Positions 15,728 through 23,763 of a stretch of DNA of 64,000 nucleotides are shown here, in pieces (within the stretch, counting starts at the first letter, position 1; every line of letters begins with the position of its first letter). The position numbers and the translations under genes are program-made. The stretch lies in assembly GCF_900089605.1 (NCBI RefSeq), contig NZ_LT594324.1, forward strand, positions 1 through 64,000. Direction: 5' to 3'. The notes beneath the pieces are model-generated. The model had not been told where the DNA came from. It saw only the letters and a list, made by a program, of their open reading frames with translations, and did no database searches. This stretch comes from Micromonospora narathiwatensis (lineage in GTDB: Bacteria > Actinomycetota > Actinomycetes > Mycobacteriales > Micromonosporaceae).

Positions 15728-16987
15728 TCAGGGTGTGGCGCGGTGCTCCGCCCGATCCGGTCGGCGTGCCGGCAGCGTCACCAGCAAGAGCAGGCTGAGC
15801 AGCACGTACGCGTTGCGGGCGACGAACTCGCCGACGGTGTCCGTATGCGTCGGAGCGACCCCCCAGTCCAGGAAGGTGACCACCCCGTAGATGCTCACGA
15901 AGCCGGTGCCGACCGCCAGCGTGAACAGCCAGCGGCGCCGCCGGGCACCCCGCACCGTGTCCCGCCGCTCGTCCAGGCCGGCGTCGACCAGCACCACCAC
16001 CGCCGGGATGAACCAGTAGAGGTGATGGGTCCAGGTGATCGGGCTGAACAGCCCGCCGACCAGGCCGGTCAGGGTGAGTCCGGCGAGGGCGTCGCCGGCC
16101 CGGGCGACGCGGGCGGCCCGCCACAGCCCGTACCCGGCGGCCACGACGATCAGCAGCAGCCAGGCCAGCTGACTCGGCTTCTCCGGGGCGGTGAACCGGC
16201 TGAGCAGGCCGAACAACGACTGGTTGCCGGTGTAGTCGGTGCGGCCCACCCGGTCGGTCGCCCACAGCTCGTGGGTCCAGAACCGCCACGAGTCCCATGG
16301 TGCGACCGCCGCGGCCAGCAGGGTGGCCGCCGCCGCGGTCGCCGAGGCGACCACCGCCGCCCGCCAGCGCCGGGTGGCCAGCAGATAGAGGATGAAGATG
16401 CCGGGAAAGAGCTTGAGCGCCGTCGCCAGCCCCACCCCGACCCCGGCCCAGCCCCGCTCCCCGGGTACGGCGAAGAGCAGGTCCGCCAGGATCAGCACCA
16501 CCAGCAGCATGTTGATCTGACCGAAGGTGATGGTCTCCCGGGTGCTCTCCGCGGCGAAAACCAGCAGGACCGCCACCGTGAGGGTGAACAGCCGGGGCAG
16601 GTTGTGCCGCCGCACCACCGGCGCCACCAGCCAATACGTCGTCACCAGCACGCCGAGCACGGTGAGCACCGTGAAGATCGTCACGGTGGCGCCGAGCGGC
16701 AACAGGGCGAACGGCCGCAGCAGCAGCGCCGCGAAGGGCGGGTAGGTGAAGTAGAGCGCGCCCTGCACCCGATCCGGCTGGACGTAGTCGTAGAGCGGGT
16801 TGCCGGCCGCCCACCAGTCCATCGCCCGCATGTAGATCTTCAGGTCGAAGAAGTCATGGCCCAGGCCAGGGTGGTAGAGCACCGGCAGCACCGCCACGAG
16901 CGCCACCACCGCGACCAGCCGACGAACCGTACGACCGCCGGGATCGTCCTCGGTGGCCGCGGGTGGCGCGACGGGTTCGGCTGGCAC
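15728..16987 (-). CDS. GT87-type polyprenol-phosphate-dependent mannosyltransferase (GT-C)
   Basis: The 419-residue protein begins with GTG and has about ten to eleven membrane helices. The first loop holds HDFFDLKIYMRAMDWWAAGNPLYDY, with the catalytic-type Asp and the NPLYxY motif of GT87 (DUF2029) enzymes. FTYPPFAALLLRPFALLP, TFGQINMLLVVLILADL, ATALKLFPGIFILYLL, NQSLFGLL and SPITWTHHLYWFIP are further family hallmarks. In mycobacteria and relatives these enzymes use polyprenyl-phosphate-mannose to extend lipomannan or phosphatidylinositol mannosides on the outer face of the membrane. It is monocistronic here. Confidence 0.9.
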   Translation of the reverse strand: MPAEPVAPPAATEDDPGGRTVRRLVAVVALVAVLPVLYHPGLGHDFFDLKIYMRAMDWWAAGNPLYDYVQPDRVQGALYFTYPPFAALLLRPFALLPLGATVTIFTVLTVLGVLVTTYWLVAPVVRRHNLPRLFTLTVAVLLVFAAESTRETITFGQINMLLVVLILADLLFAVPGERGWAGVGVGLATALKLFPGIFILYLLATRRWRAAVVASATAAAATLLAAAVAPWDSWRFWTHELWATDRVGRTDYTGNQSLFGLLSRFTAPEKPSQLAWLLLIVVAAGYGLWRAARVARAGDALAGLTLTGLVGGLFSPITWTHHLYWFIPAVVVLVDAGLDERRDTVRGARRRRWLFTLAVGTGFVSIYGVVTFLDWGVAPTHTDTVGEFVARNAYVLLSLLLLVTLPARRPDRAEHRATP

Positions 16988-17060
16988 GCAGAAACACTAG
17001 CGGTCCACGTCGCCCGGGTGCTCCAGGCACGGGCAGGTCGGCGGCGCGTAGTCTGTTCCG

Positions 17061-17651
17061 GTGGCTGATCTTCTCGTCTGGATCGACTGTGAGATGACCG
17101 GGTTGGACCTCCGCCGGGACGCCCTGATCGAGGTCGCCGCGCTCGTCACCGACCCCGACCTGAACGTGCTCGGGGAGGGCGTGGATGTGGTCATCCACGC
17201 CGACGACGCGGCGCTGGACGCGATGCCGGAGATCGTCCGCACCATGCACGGCAAGTCCGGCCTCACCGAGGAGGTGCGCCGTTCCACGGTCACCCTCACC
17301 GAGGCCGAGGACATGGTGCTCGACTACGTCACCACGTACGTCAAGGACGTCCGCAGCGCGCCGCTCTGCGGCAACTCGATCGCTACCGACCGGGGCTTCA
17401 TCGCCCGGGACATGCCCCGCCTCGACGGGCACCTGCACTACCGGATGATCGACGTCTCCTCGATCAAGGAGCTGTGCCGGCGCTGGTACCCCCGGGTGTA
17501 CTTCGGGCAGCCGCAGAAGGGGCTGGCCCACCGGGCCCTCGCCGACATCCGGGAGAGCATCCGCGAGTTGGAGTACTACCGGCGCACCATCTTCGTCCCG
17601 CTCCCGGGCCCGGACGTGGAGAGCGCCAAGGCCATCGCCGCCCAGCTCTGA
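17061..17651 (+). CDS. orn: Oligoribonuclease
   Basis: Orn degrades 2-5-nucleotide RNA and linear cyclic-di-GMP products (pGpG) to mononucleotides. The 196-residue protein carries the DEDDh exonuclease motifs: [14 protein letters not shown] (Exo I, Asp-x-Glu), [17 protein letters not shown] (Exo II) and [11 protein letters not shown] (Exo III His and Asp), plus [19 protein letters not shown]. Length and motifs match actinobacterial Orn closely. It starts with GTG. tRNA-His lies about 100 bases downstream. Confidence 0.97.
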   Translation: MADLLVWIDCEMTGLDLRRDALIEVAALVTDPDLNVLGEGVDVVIHADDAALDAMPEIVRTMHGKSGLTEEVRRSTVTLTEAEDMVLDYVTTYVKDVRSAPLCGNSIATDRGFIARDMPRLDGHLHYRMIDVSSIKELCRRWYPRVYFGQPQKGLAHRALADIRESIRELEYYRRTIFVPLPGPDVESAKAIAAQL

Positions 17652-17752
17652 GCCCCCGCCCGAGGGCTGGCCGGAACCCGCTGGACGGGGGCGGCCCGGG
17701 TGTGGCTATTATTAGTCCGCACCCCGCCCGGTTCGACCGGCGCGGAGCGCAT

Positions 17753-17826
17753 GGTGGCTGTAGCTCAGTTGGCAGAGCACCGGGTTGTGGTCCCGGTTGT
17801 CGTGGGTTCAATTCCCATCAGTCACC
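17753..17826 (+). tRNA. tRNA-His (anticodon GTG)
   Basis: GTGGCTG pairs with CAGTCAC in the acceptor stem, with the extra 5' G (G-1) of His tRNAs encoded. The D arm TAGCTCAGTTGGCAGAGC, the anticodon arm CCGGGTTGTGGTCCCGG (anticodon GTG) and the T arm with GGTTCAATTCC are canonical. A TATTAT hexamer at 17707-17712 is a likely -10 element. Confidence 0.97.
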
Positions 17827-17831
17827 CGGTC

Positions 17832-17865
17832 AAGGAAGCCCCCTCCCTCGGGAGGGGGCTTCCTT
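17832..17865 (+). terminator. Strong hairpin terminator after tRNA-His
   Basis: A perfect 16-bp stem (AAGGAAGCCCCCTCCC with its complement) encloses a 2-base centre, six bases after the tRNA. Its inner 12-bp stem is repeated in the next hairpin at 17887. Confidence 0.8.
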
Positions 17866-17886
17866 CGTTGTCGGCCCGGATACGCG

Positions 17887-17913
17887 GAAGCCCCCTCCAC
17901 CGGAGGGGGCTTC
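17887..17913 (-). terminator. Hairpin terminator of the L,D-transpeptidase gene
   Basis: A 12-bp perfect stem (GAAGCCCCCTCC/GGAGGGGGCTTC) with a 3-base loop lies 19 bases beyond the minus-strand stop at 17932. The stem sequence is identical to the core of the preceding hairpin. Confidence 0.7.
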
Positions 17914-17931
17914 TCGCGGCCTGCCGGCCGG

Positions 17932-19257
17932 TCAGGCGGTCGGCGCGGTGGTGGGCCCGCCCGTGGTGTCCGGGTCCGCGCTCGGGCTGGTTTCCTCGTC
18001 CGGCTGCGCCGCCGGCTCGTACGGCAGGGCGCTGCCCTTGACGTACTCGTCCCAGCTCATGTTCCAGTCGGTCCAACCGTTGCCGTTCTGGAGCTTGCGC
18101 TCGGTGCCCTTCACCGTGATCGGATCGCCGATCCGGGTGTTGCTGAAGAGCCAGGCGCCTTCCTTCATGGAGACGTTCACGCAGCCGTGCGAGACGTTGG
18201 TCCGGCCCTGCACCCCCTCCGACCAGGGGGCCGCGTGGATGAACTCACCGCCCCAGGTGAGCCGCTGCGCGTAGTCGATGGGCTGGCGGTAGCCATCCAC
18301 CGGGCCCAGTTCCTCCATGGTGTCGAAGACCGTGTGCTGCTTCTTCTCGATCACCACCATGGTGCCGCTGGACGACGGGGTGGACTTCTTGCCGAGGCTC
18401 ACCGGGATCGTCTTGATCACCTTGCCGTCCTTGGTGACCGTCATCCGCTTGGTGCGGTTCTCCACGGTCATCACGAACGACGGGCCGATCTTGATGTCGA
18501 CGGTCAGGTCGGAGCGGCCGTACCAGCCGTCACCGAGCGGCAGCCCGCCCGCCTGCACCCGGTACGTCACGGTGCTGTTGGCCTTCCAGAACTCTTTCGG
18601 CCGGTAGTGCACCTCGGTGGGGCTGATCCAGTGCCAGATGCCCTCCTGCGCCGAGGTCGCGGTGACCGTCATCCGGCGCTGCATGTCGTCCCGGTAGTCC
18701 TGCGGGATGGCCCGGCTGAACTTGACGATCAGCGGCATGCCCACGCCGACGACCTGGTTGTCGCCGAGGAAGCTGCTGACCCTGATCTGCTTGGCGGGCT
18801 TGGCCATGGTGGTGAAGCTGCTGGTCGCCGTCGCCGGCTTCCCGTCGTCGCCGGTCGCCGTCACGGTCGCGGTGTACGTCTGGCCGTACTCCAGGGCACC
18901 GGCCGGGAGCCAGCTCTTCCCGTCGGCCGCGAGCTTGCCCTGTACGGGCTTGCCGGCGGAGTCCTTCAGCTCGACCGTGGTCTCCTGCGCCTGCTCGGCG
19001 GTGAAGGAGATCGCGGTGGCGGCCGGCACGTCCTTGGCGTCGGCCTTGGGTTCGGTGATGGTGGCGCTCGCCTTCGGGGCGTCCTCGCCGCTCTGCCAGC
19101 TGGACGGCTTGTCGCCGTCCTTGCTGCTGCCGCCGCCGCTGGTGCAGGCGGACGTCAGCGCCATGGCGGCGGCGAGCACCGCGGCCACGACCATTCGGCG
19201 TCGGCCACCGCGCCGGGCGACGCCGGGCCGGATCAGCTCGTCCTGGCTAGCTCGCAT
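17932..19257 (-). CDS. L,D-transpeptidase lipoprotein (Ig-like + YkuD)
   Basis: L,D-transpeptidases make 3-3 crosslinks in peptidoglycan. The 441-residue precursor has a lipoprotein signal (VVAAVLAAAMALTSAC) and two Ig-like domains (about residues 60-250). The YkuD catalytic domain has HAAPWSEGVQGRTNVSHGCV: the nucleophile Cys lies in the S-H-G-C-V-N motif and the upstream His is present. A Ser/Thr/Pro tail ends it. This is the layout of mycobacterial LdtMt2-type enzymes. ATG 19257 follows GAGGGA; longer in-frame extensions are not conserved. A close paralogue lies directly upstream. Confidence 0.95.
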   Translation of the reverse strand: MRASQDELIRPGVARRGGRRRMVVAAVLAAAMALTSACTSGGGSSKDGDKPSSWQSGEDAPKASATITEPKADAKDVPAATAISFTAEQAQETTVELKDSAGKPVQGKLAADGKSWLPAGALEYGQTYTATVTATGDDGKPATATSSFTTMAKPAKQIRVSSFLGDNQVVGVGMPLIVKFSRAIPQDYRDDMQRRMTVTATSAQEGIWHWISPTEVHYRPKEFWKANSTVTYRVQAGGLPLGDGWYGRSDLTVDIKIGPSFVMTVENRTKRMTVTKDGKVIKTIPVSLGKKSTPSSSGTMVVIEKKQHTVFDTMEELGPVDGYRQPIDYAQRLTWGGEFIHAAPWSEGVQGRTNVSHGCVNVSMKEGAWLFSNTRIGDPITVKGTERKLQNGNGWTDWNMSWDEYVKGSALPYEPAAQPDEETSPSADPDTTGGPTTAPTA

Positions 19258-19477
19258 GATTCCCTCACAGTTGTGATCCCCGATCCCATCGTCCCCTACA
19301 GACGCGCGGATACGGATACCCGTTGCTGGAAGTGAACCGAAACACCCCAACCGCCAGGTAACGATTTCGTCCGCTGCGACGCTACGTGACCGGACCCTGC
19401 GTCCGCCCTGGCCACCGGCGTGCGCCGGACGGTCCCCACCAGGCCGGGACGGCCCGTTCCGGCCCACGGTACGCCAG

Positions 19478-20767
19478 TTAGAAGGCCGGCTCGGCTCCGC
19501 CGTCCGGGACCGGCAGCGCGCTGCCCGCGACGAACTGCGACCAGCTCATGTTCCACGCCGTCCAGCCGTTGCCCGGTGCCAGCTTCCGCTCGGTGCCCTT
19601 GACGGTGATCGGGTCGCCGACCAGGGTCTGGCCGAACAGCCACCGCCCGTTCGCCATCGAGACGTTCACGCAGCCGTGCGAGACGTTCTGCCGGCCCTGC
19701 ACCCCCTCGGACCAGGGCGCGGCGTGGATGTACTCGCCGCCCCAGGTGATTCGCTGGGCGAAGTCGATCTTCGTGACGTACCGGTTCCGCGCGTCCGGCT
19801 CGTCCCGGGTGTCGAAGACCGTCGACTCCTTCTTCTCCATCACCACCAGGGTGCCGCTGGAGGAGGGGGTGCTCTTCTTGCCGAGGCTCACCGGCAGGGT
19901 ACGGATCAGCGAGCCGTTCTCGTACACGCTCATCTTTTTTGTCGCGTTGTCGACCTTCATCTCGAACGCCCGGCCGATCTTCGCGGTCGCGCTCCGGTCG
20001 ACGTTGCCGTACCGGCCGTTGCTCAGCGGGATCCCGGCCAACGCCAGCCGAACGGTGATCGTGGTGCCCGTCTTCCAGTACTCCGGCGCCCGGTAGTACG
20101 CCTGGGTGCCGTTGTCGACCCAGTGCCAGGCGCCCGGCTGCGGCGGGTCGGTCTGCACGAACATCCGCTGCTGCACCGCGGCGCGGTCCTTCTTCGGGAT
20201 GCCCGGCGAGAACTCGGCCACCACCGGCATCGCCACGCCGTACGTCTTGCCGGTGAACAGGTACAGCCCCGATCCGATCATCGACTTCGGCTTGGCCATC
20301 GTGGTGAAGGTGCTGGTGCCCTCGTGGGTCCGGCCGTCCGTACCGGTGCCGCTGACCGTGGCGGTGTAGCGGGTGGCGTACTTCAGCGGGGCGGACGGCA
20401 CCCAGGACGAGCCGTCGCGGCGCATCCGGCCCTGGACCGCCGTGCCGTTCGCGGCGGTGAGGACGACCTTCGACACCGTCCCGCCGCCGGGGATCGTCGC
20501 GCTGATCTCGCTGCTGACCGGTCGGCGGTCCGAGCCGTCGGCCGGGTTCACCCGCAGCGGCTGGACGTCCGGCTGCGCCGGCTCGCCCGTCGAGCCGTCC
20601 GTGGTGGCGGCGGGCGTGGTGGCGGACGCGCTGTCGGCCGGGTCGGCCTGCTGCCCGCCGGCCACGAACGCCGGCTTCTTCTGGTCGTCCCCGCACCCGG
20701 TCAGTGCCAGTGACGCAGTGAGGACCAGGACGCCCATCATCGCCCCGGCCCGCGCGAACCTGCCCAT
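19478..20767 (-). CDS. Second L,D-transpeptidase lipoprotein
   Basis: This 429-residue paralogue of the gene at 17932 has the same plan: lipobox ASLALTGC, a Thr/Pro-rich spacer, two Ig-like domains (LRVNPADGSDRRPVSSEISATIPGG, MPVVAEFSPGIPKKDRAAVQQRMFV) and a YkuD domain with VSHGCVNVSMANGRW holding the catalytic Cys. KKSTPSSSGTLVVMEKKESTVFDT is almost identical to its neighbour. ATG 20767 follows GGGGTGGGG; the in-frame ATG 20818 would remove the lipoprotein signal from the N terminus. Separate promoters are likely, since 220 bases separate the two genes. Confidence 0.95.
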   Translation of the reverse strand: MGRFARAGAMMGVLVLTASLALTGCGDDQKKPAFVAGGQQADPADSASATTPAATTDGSTGEPAQPDVQPLRVNPADGSDRRPVSSEISATIPGGGTVSKVVLTAANGTAVQGRMRRDGSSWVPSAPLKYATRYTATVSGTGTDGRTHEGTSTFTTMAKPKSMIGSGLYLFTGKTYGVAMPVVAEFSPGIPKKDRAAVQQRMFVQTDPPQPGAWHWVDNGTQAYYRAPEYWKTGTTITVRLALAGIPLSNGRYGNVDRSATAKIGRAFEMKVDNATKKMSVYENGSLIRTLPVSLGKKSTPSSSGTLVVMEKKESTVFDTRDEPDARNRYVTKIDFAQRITWGGEYIHAAPWSEGVQGRQNVSHGCVNVSMANGRWLFGQTLVGDPITVKGTERKLAPGNGWTAWNMSWSQFVAGSALPVPDGGAEPAF

Positions 20768-20953
20768 CCCCACCCCGTTCTCGCGTGCCTGGCGCACATC
20801 GTGCCGTATCACCGCCATGGCTCCGGGCCCTTCGTCCCGGCGGCAGGGTGATTTGGGGGGTTTTGCCGGCTAAGCTCGACCGAAGAGGGGAGCCGGGGAT
20901 CGGATTGGAACCCGGGTCAGGGGCCGTGCTAGTGTTCTCCCCGTTGCCAGCGA

Positions 20954-21029
20954 GCGCCGCTAGCTCAACTGGCAGAGCAGCGGACTCTTAATCCGCGGGT
21001 TCGGGGTTCGAGTCCCTGGCGGCGCACCA
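20954..21029 (+). tRNA. tRNA-Lys (anticodon CTT)
   Basis: GCGCCGC pairs with GCGGCGC in the acceptor stem, followed by discriminator A and an encoded CCA. The anticodon loop ACTCTTAAT gives anticodon CTT. TAGCTCAACTGGCAGAGCA and GGTTCGAGTCC are standard D and T arms. A TAGTGT hexamer about 20 bases upstream may be the -10 element. Confidence 0.96.
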
Positions 21030-21039
21030 GCAGTAACAC

Positions 21040-21078
21040 GGTCAGGCCCGGTCCGGATGGATCGGGCCTGACCTTTTT
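21040..21078 (+). terminator. Rho-independent terminator after tRNA-Lys
   Basis: GGTCAGGCCCG (21040-21050) pairs with CGGGCCTGACC (21063-21073) and is followed by TTTTT: a complete intrinsic terminator. Confidence 0.9.
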
Positions 21079-21080
21079 CT

Positions 21081-21321
21081 GACCCTGCCTCAGACATCGA
21101 ACAGGTAACCCAGCGCCGAGCTGTTCGCGCTCCAGGCGGCCCGCTACGACACCGCCCAGAGCGCTGCCACCCCGCCGGTGCCATGCCAGGCGACCACGAG
21201 CGGAGCGGACGAGGCGGCCGGCGTCACGCGAGGATGAGCCCTGGCCGCCTCACGACCAGGGCTGTCGAAATCGAGGAGACTTCACCGTGAACGGCATCGG
21301 CCTCCTCGGTCGATCGGCGGG
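21081..21321. other. Gene-free stretch, possible coding relic
   Basis: No supported gene. On the plus strand an open stretch reads LFALQAARYDTAQSAATPP before a stop near 21235, with GC-ending codons, so it may be the end of a decayed gene. I cannot name a family. The minus-strand open frame over the tRNA is a shadow. Confidence 0.25.
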
Positions 21322-21840
21322 TTATTCGTTCACCAGGACCGGTACGCCGACCGCGGCGGACGCCACCCTGCCCAGGAACTCGCTGGGGATGGAGATGCTG
21401 AACGGCTCGCGTTCCTCTGGTGCCCCGTGGTCGTGCCCGTCCTCCGTGTAGTGGTGGACGAACCGGCCGGTGTGCAGCAGCCGTCCGCTGCTGTCGTAGA
21501 GCCCGGCAACGACCTGGAGCTCCAGGATCGCGCTGACATCGCTGGTGACCGTGATCGACCCGCTGACCGTCGTGTGGTTCAGGGCCAGGTCGGCGAAGTC
21601 GAAGCGGTCGTCGAAGGGGCCGGGGACCGTGGCGACGGTGCCGGGGGTCGGACGCTGCTGGCTCAGCCCCGCCAACGTCGGCTCGCCGGACGCCGGCACC
21701 AGCCCGGGAAACGCGGTCCTCACCGCCGCCGCGGGGGCCGGAGGTCGGTCGGCGTCGCGCTGGTCGGAGCAGGCGGTGGTGGCGGTGAGCCCGGCGGCGA
21801 GCAGCAGACCGGTCAGGGCGAGAACGCGCTTGTCACGCAC
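21322..21840 (-). CDS. Small lipoprotein of unknown function
   Basis: The 172-residue protein has a lipoprotein signal (LTGLLLAAGLTATTAC) and a predicted beta-rich domain: VSGSITVTSDVSAILELQVVAGLYDSSGRLLHTGRF, then a His/Asp-rich loop (HHYTEDGHDHGAPEE) and FSISIPSEFLG. The His cluster could bind metal. It follows the alkaline phosphatase gene on the same strand, 71 bases after its stop, and may be co-transcribed. No family recognised. Confidence 0.75.
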   Translation of the reverse strand: MRDKRVLALTGLLLAAGLTATTACSDQRDADRPPAPAAAVRTAFPGLVPASGEPTLAGLSQQRPTPGTVATVPGPFDDRFDFADLALNHTTVSGSITVTSDVSAILELQVVAGLYDSSGRLLHTGRFVHHYTEDGHDHGAPEEREPFSISIPSEFLGRVASAAVGVPVLVNE

Positions 21841-21911
21841 GGGGTTCTCCTCAGGTGGAACGGGTGGGCCGGAAGCCCGAGCGGCTTCCGGCCCACCCGC
21901 GGCAGGGGTGC

Positions 21912-23411
21912 TCAGCCGGCCAGGCCGAGGGACCGGCCGACGATGGTGAACAGGTCGGTGTTGTCGATGCTGCCGGCCATGGCCTCAGCGCCCGCGCCGT
22001 AGGCGAACACCGGCACGTCGGCCCCGGTGTGGTTGCCGGACAGGTAGGTGAGCCACAGGCTGGCCTCCGCCGACCCGTCGCGCACCGCGGCGGGGTCATC
22101 CAGGGTACGGAACGTGGCCGGGGCGAAGTTCCGCGGGTCGGCGGCACCGGCGCCGTTGACGATGCCGGTCGACCGGTTCGCGTCCTTGACGTTCCCGCCG
22201 GGCCGCGTCGGGGTGGAGTTGTTGGCCGTGTTGCCGCTGTCGACGTTCACCGGCGGGGCGGCGGCCTCCGCGTTGGTGAAGGTGCCCTTCTCGATGATGT
22301 TGAACCCGGCGCACTCGTGGTCCGCGGTGACGATGACCAGGGTGTGCCCGTCGCGCTTGGCGAAGTCCAACGCGACCTTCACCGCGTCGTCGAACGCCTT
22401 CATCTCCTCCAGCGTCTGGGCCGCGTCGTTGGCGTGCGACCGCTTGTCGATCAACGCGCCCTCGATCTGCAGGTAGAAGCCCTTGCCGCCGCCGTTGTTG
22501 CCGGCGAGCAGGTCGATGGCCTTGCTGGTCATCTCCGGCAGCGACGGCTCCGCGGCCTGCGGCGAGTCCGGGTGCTCCCGCTTGTACTTCTCGATGGTCA
22601 GGTTGCCGGTGTTGAACAGCCCGAACACCTTGCCGCCCCGGGTGGCGGTCAGGTCGCCGCGGGTGGCGACCTTCTGGCTGGCCGGCGAGCCCAGCACGGT
22701 GTAGCCCTGCGCGCGGAGAGCCTTCTCGTCCGCGTCGTCGAACCGGGCCAGCCCGCCGCCGAGGATGACATCGGCGGTGCCGTTACGGGCGATCTGGTCC
22801 GCGATCGGGGTGACCCGAACATCGGACGTGGGCAGCAGGCTGCCGGTGATCTTGGTGTCCTGGCAGGCCGCCTCGGAGTAGCTGGGGCCTTGGCAGCCGC
22901 GCGCCAGGGCGTGGCTCATCTGGCCGGCCGGCGTCGCGTCGGTGATCTCGGCGGTGGACACGTTCCCGGTGCGGTAGCCGGCCTGCTTGGCCATCTCCAT
23001 CACCGTCGGAACGACCTTCCCCTTGGCGTCGATGCCAAGGGCGGCGTTGTACGTCTTGACCCCTGACGCCCACGCCGTCGCCGCCGACGCGGAGTCGGTG
23101 ACGTAGTTCGGGGCGAAGTCGGCGGCGCCGGGCTGGCCGGAGTTCTTCTCCACGGCGTACGTGCTGACCTGCCCCACGACCGGCATGGTCTCCATCGCCA
23201 GGTGCCCGGCGGCACCGTAGAAACGCTCCCGGGCCGCGGTGACGTGGGTGCGCCCCATGCCGTCGCCGAGCAGGTAGATGACGTTCTTGATCCGGCCGTT
23301 GTTGCCGCCAGCCGCGGTCGCGGAGGTGCTGCTGACCACGCCGGTGCCGACGGCACCAGCCAACAACACGACCGCCGCCGCTGCCGAACGCGTGCGGATG
23401 CGAGTGGACAT
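21912..23411 (-). CDS. Alkaline phosphatase, PhoA family, secreted
   Basis: The 499-residue protein has a signal peptide (ending near ATAAGG) and the alkaline phosphatase fold. VIYLLGDGMGRTHVTAAR contains the metal-binding Asp, and YVTDSASAATAWASG holds the catalytic Ser nucleophile next to Asp. Further metal ligands lie in GFYLQIEGALIDKRSHAND and VIVTADHECAG, and in FAYGAGAE/SGNHTGADVPVF (His ligand). It hydrolyses phosphomonoesters outside the cell during phosphate limitation. An imperfect PHO-box-like repeat lies upstream. The enzyme ends with the short C terminus usual for actinobacterial PhoA. Confidence 0.95.
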   Translation of the reverse strand: MSTRIRTRSAAAAVVLLAGAVGTGVVSSTSATAAGGNNGRIKNVIYLLGDGMGRTHVTAARERFYGAAGHLAMETMPVVGQVSTYAVEKNSGQPGAADFAPNYVTDSASAATAWASGVKTYNAALGIDAKGKVVPTVMEMAKQAGYRTGNVSTAEITDATPAGQMSHALARGCQGPSYSEAACQDTKITGSLLPTSDVRVTPIADQIARNGTADVILGGGLARFDDADEKALRAQGYTVLGSPASQKVATRGDLTATRGGKVFGLFNTGNLTIEKYKREHPDSPQAAEPSLPEMTSKAIDLLAGNNGGGKGFYLQIEGALIDKRSHANDAAQTLEEMKAFDDAVKVALDFAKRDGHTLVIVTADHECAGFNIIEKGTFTNAEAAAPPVNVDSGNTANNSTPTRPGGNVKDANRSTGIVNGAGAADPRNFAPATFRTLDDPAAVRDGSAEASLWLTYLSGNHTGADVPVFAYGAGAEAMAGSIDNTDLFTIVGRSLGLAG

Positions 23412-23491
23412 GAACTTCCCCTCAGAGCGGAACCGGCGCCACTCGGCGCCGAACCCGGAAAGTAGGTCGGGTCAACAAACGGTTGCGGGTA

Positions 23492-23524
23492 TCCGGGTGA
23501 CGCTGACCGAAGCGGAGGATGAAC
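23492..23524 (-). promoter_or_regulatory. Possible PhoP (PHO) box before alkaline phosphatase
   Basis: On the minus strand three 11-base units read GTTCATCCTCC, GCTTCGGTCAG and CGTCACCCGGA. The first and third resemble the actinobacterial PHO-box unit (G-T-T/C-C-A-Y-C). It lies about 80-110 bases upstream of the phosphatase start. The rest of the 350-base gap to 23763 shows only the promoter described next. Confidence 0.3.
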
Positions 23525-23697
23525 TCGCGGTCGACGAGGCCGGCGTCCGCTGGCGCTTCTCGACGGAGGCGGCCGGGTCGGGCTCTGCGACGGCCCAGGA
23601 CTGCGTGCCGACGGTTGAAGGGGCGGTGACCGTACGTCACGACGTTGGGCTATGCGGGCGCTTCTGACCGTTCCGTCCTCGCAAGTTGTAGTCGCCC

Positions 23698-23757
23698 TTT
23701 ACATCGACCGATCCACATCTCTACTGTCTGGCCATTCGTCAGACATGATCACGGGGG
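23698..23757 (+). promoter_or_regulatory. Module-1 copy of the shared Rhs-island promoter/leader
   Basis: TTTACA (23698-23703), an 18-base spacer and TACTGT (23722-23727) form a sigma-70-like promoter. Downstream are TGATCA (23746-23751) and the ribosome site ACGGGGG, six bases before ATG 23764. The same arrangement, with the same spacing and many identical bases, occurs at 38407 and 54326. Confidence 0.7.
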
Positions 23758-23763
23758 TTGTCG

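Noticed and set aside
21081..21321. Integrase or attachment site next to tRNA-Lys
   Set aside because: No integrase motif and no repeat of the tRNA 3' end were seen nearby.
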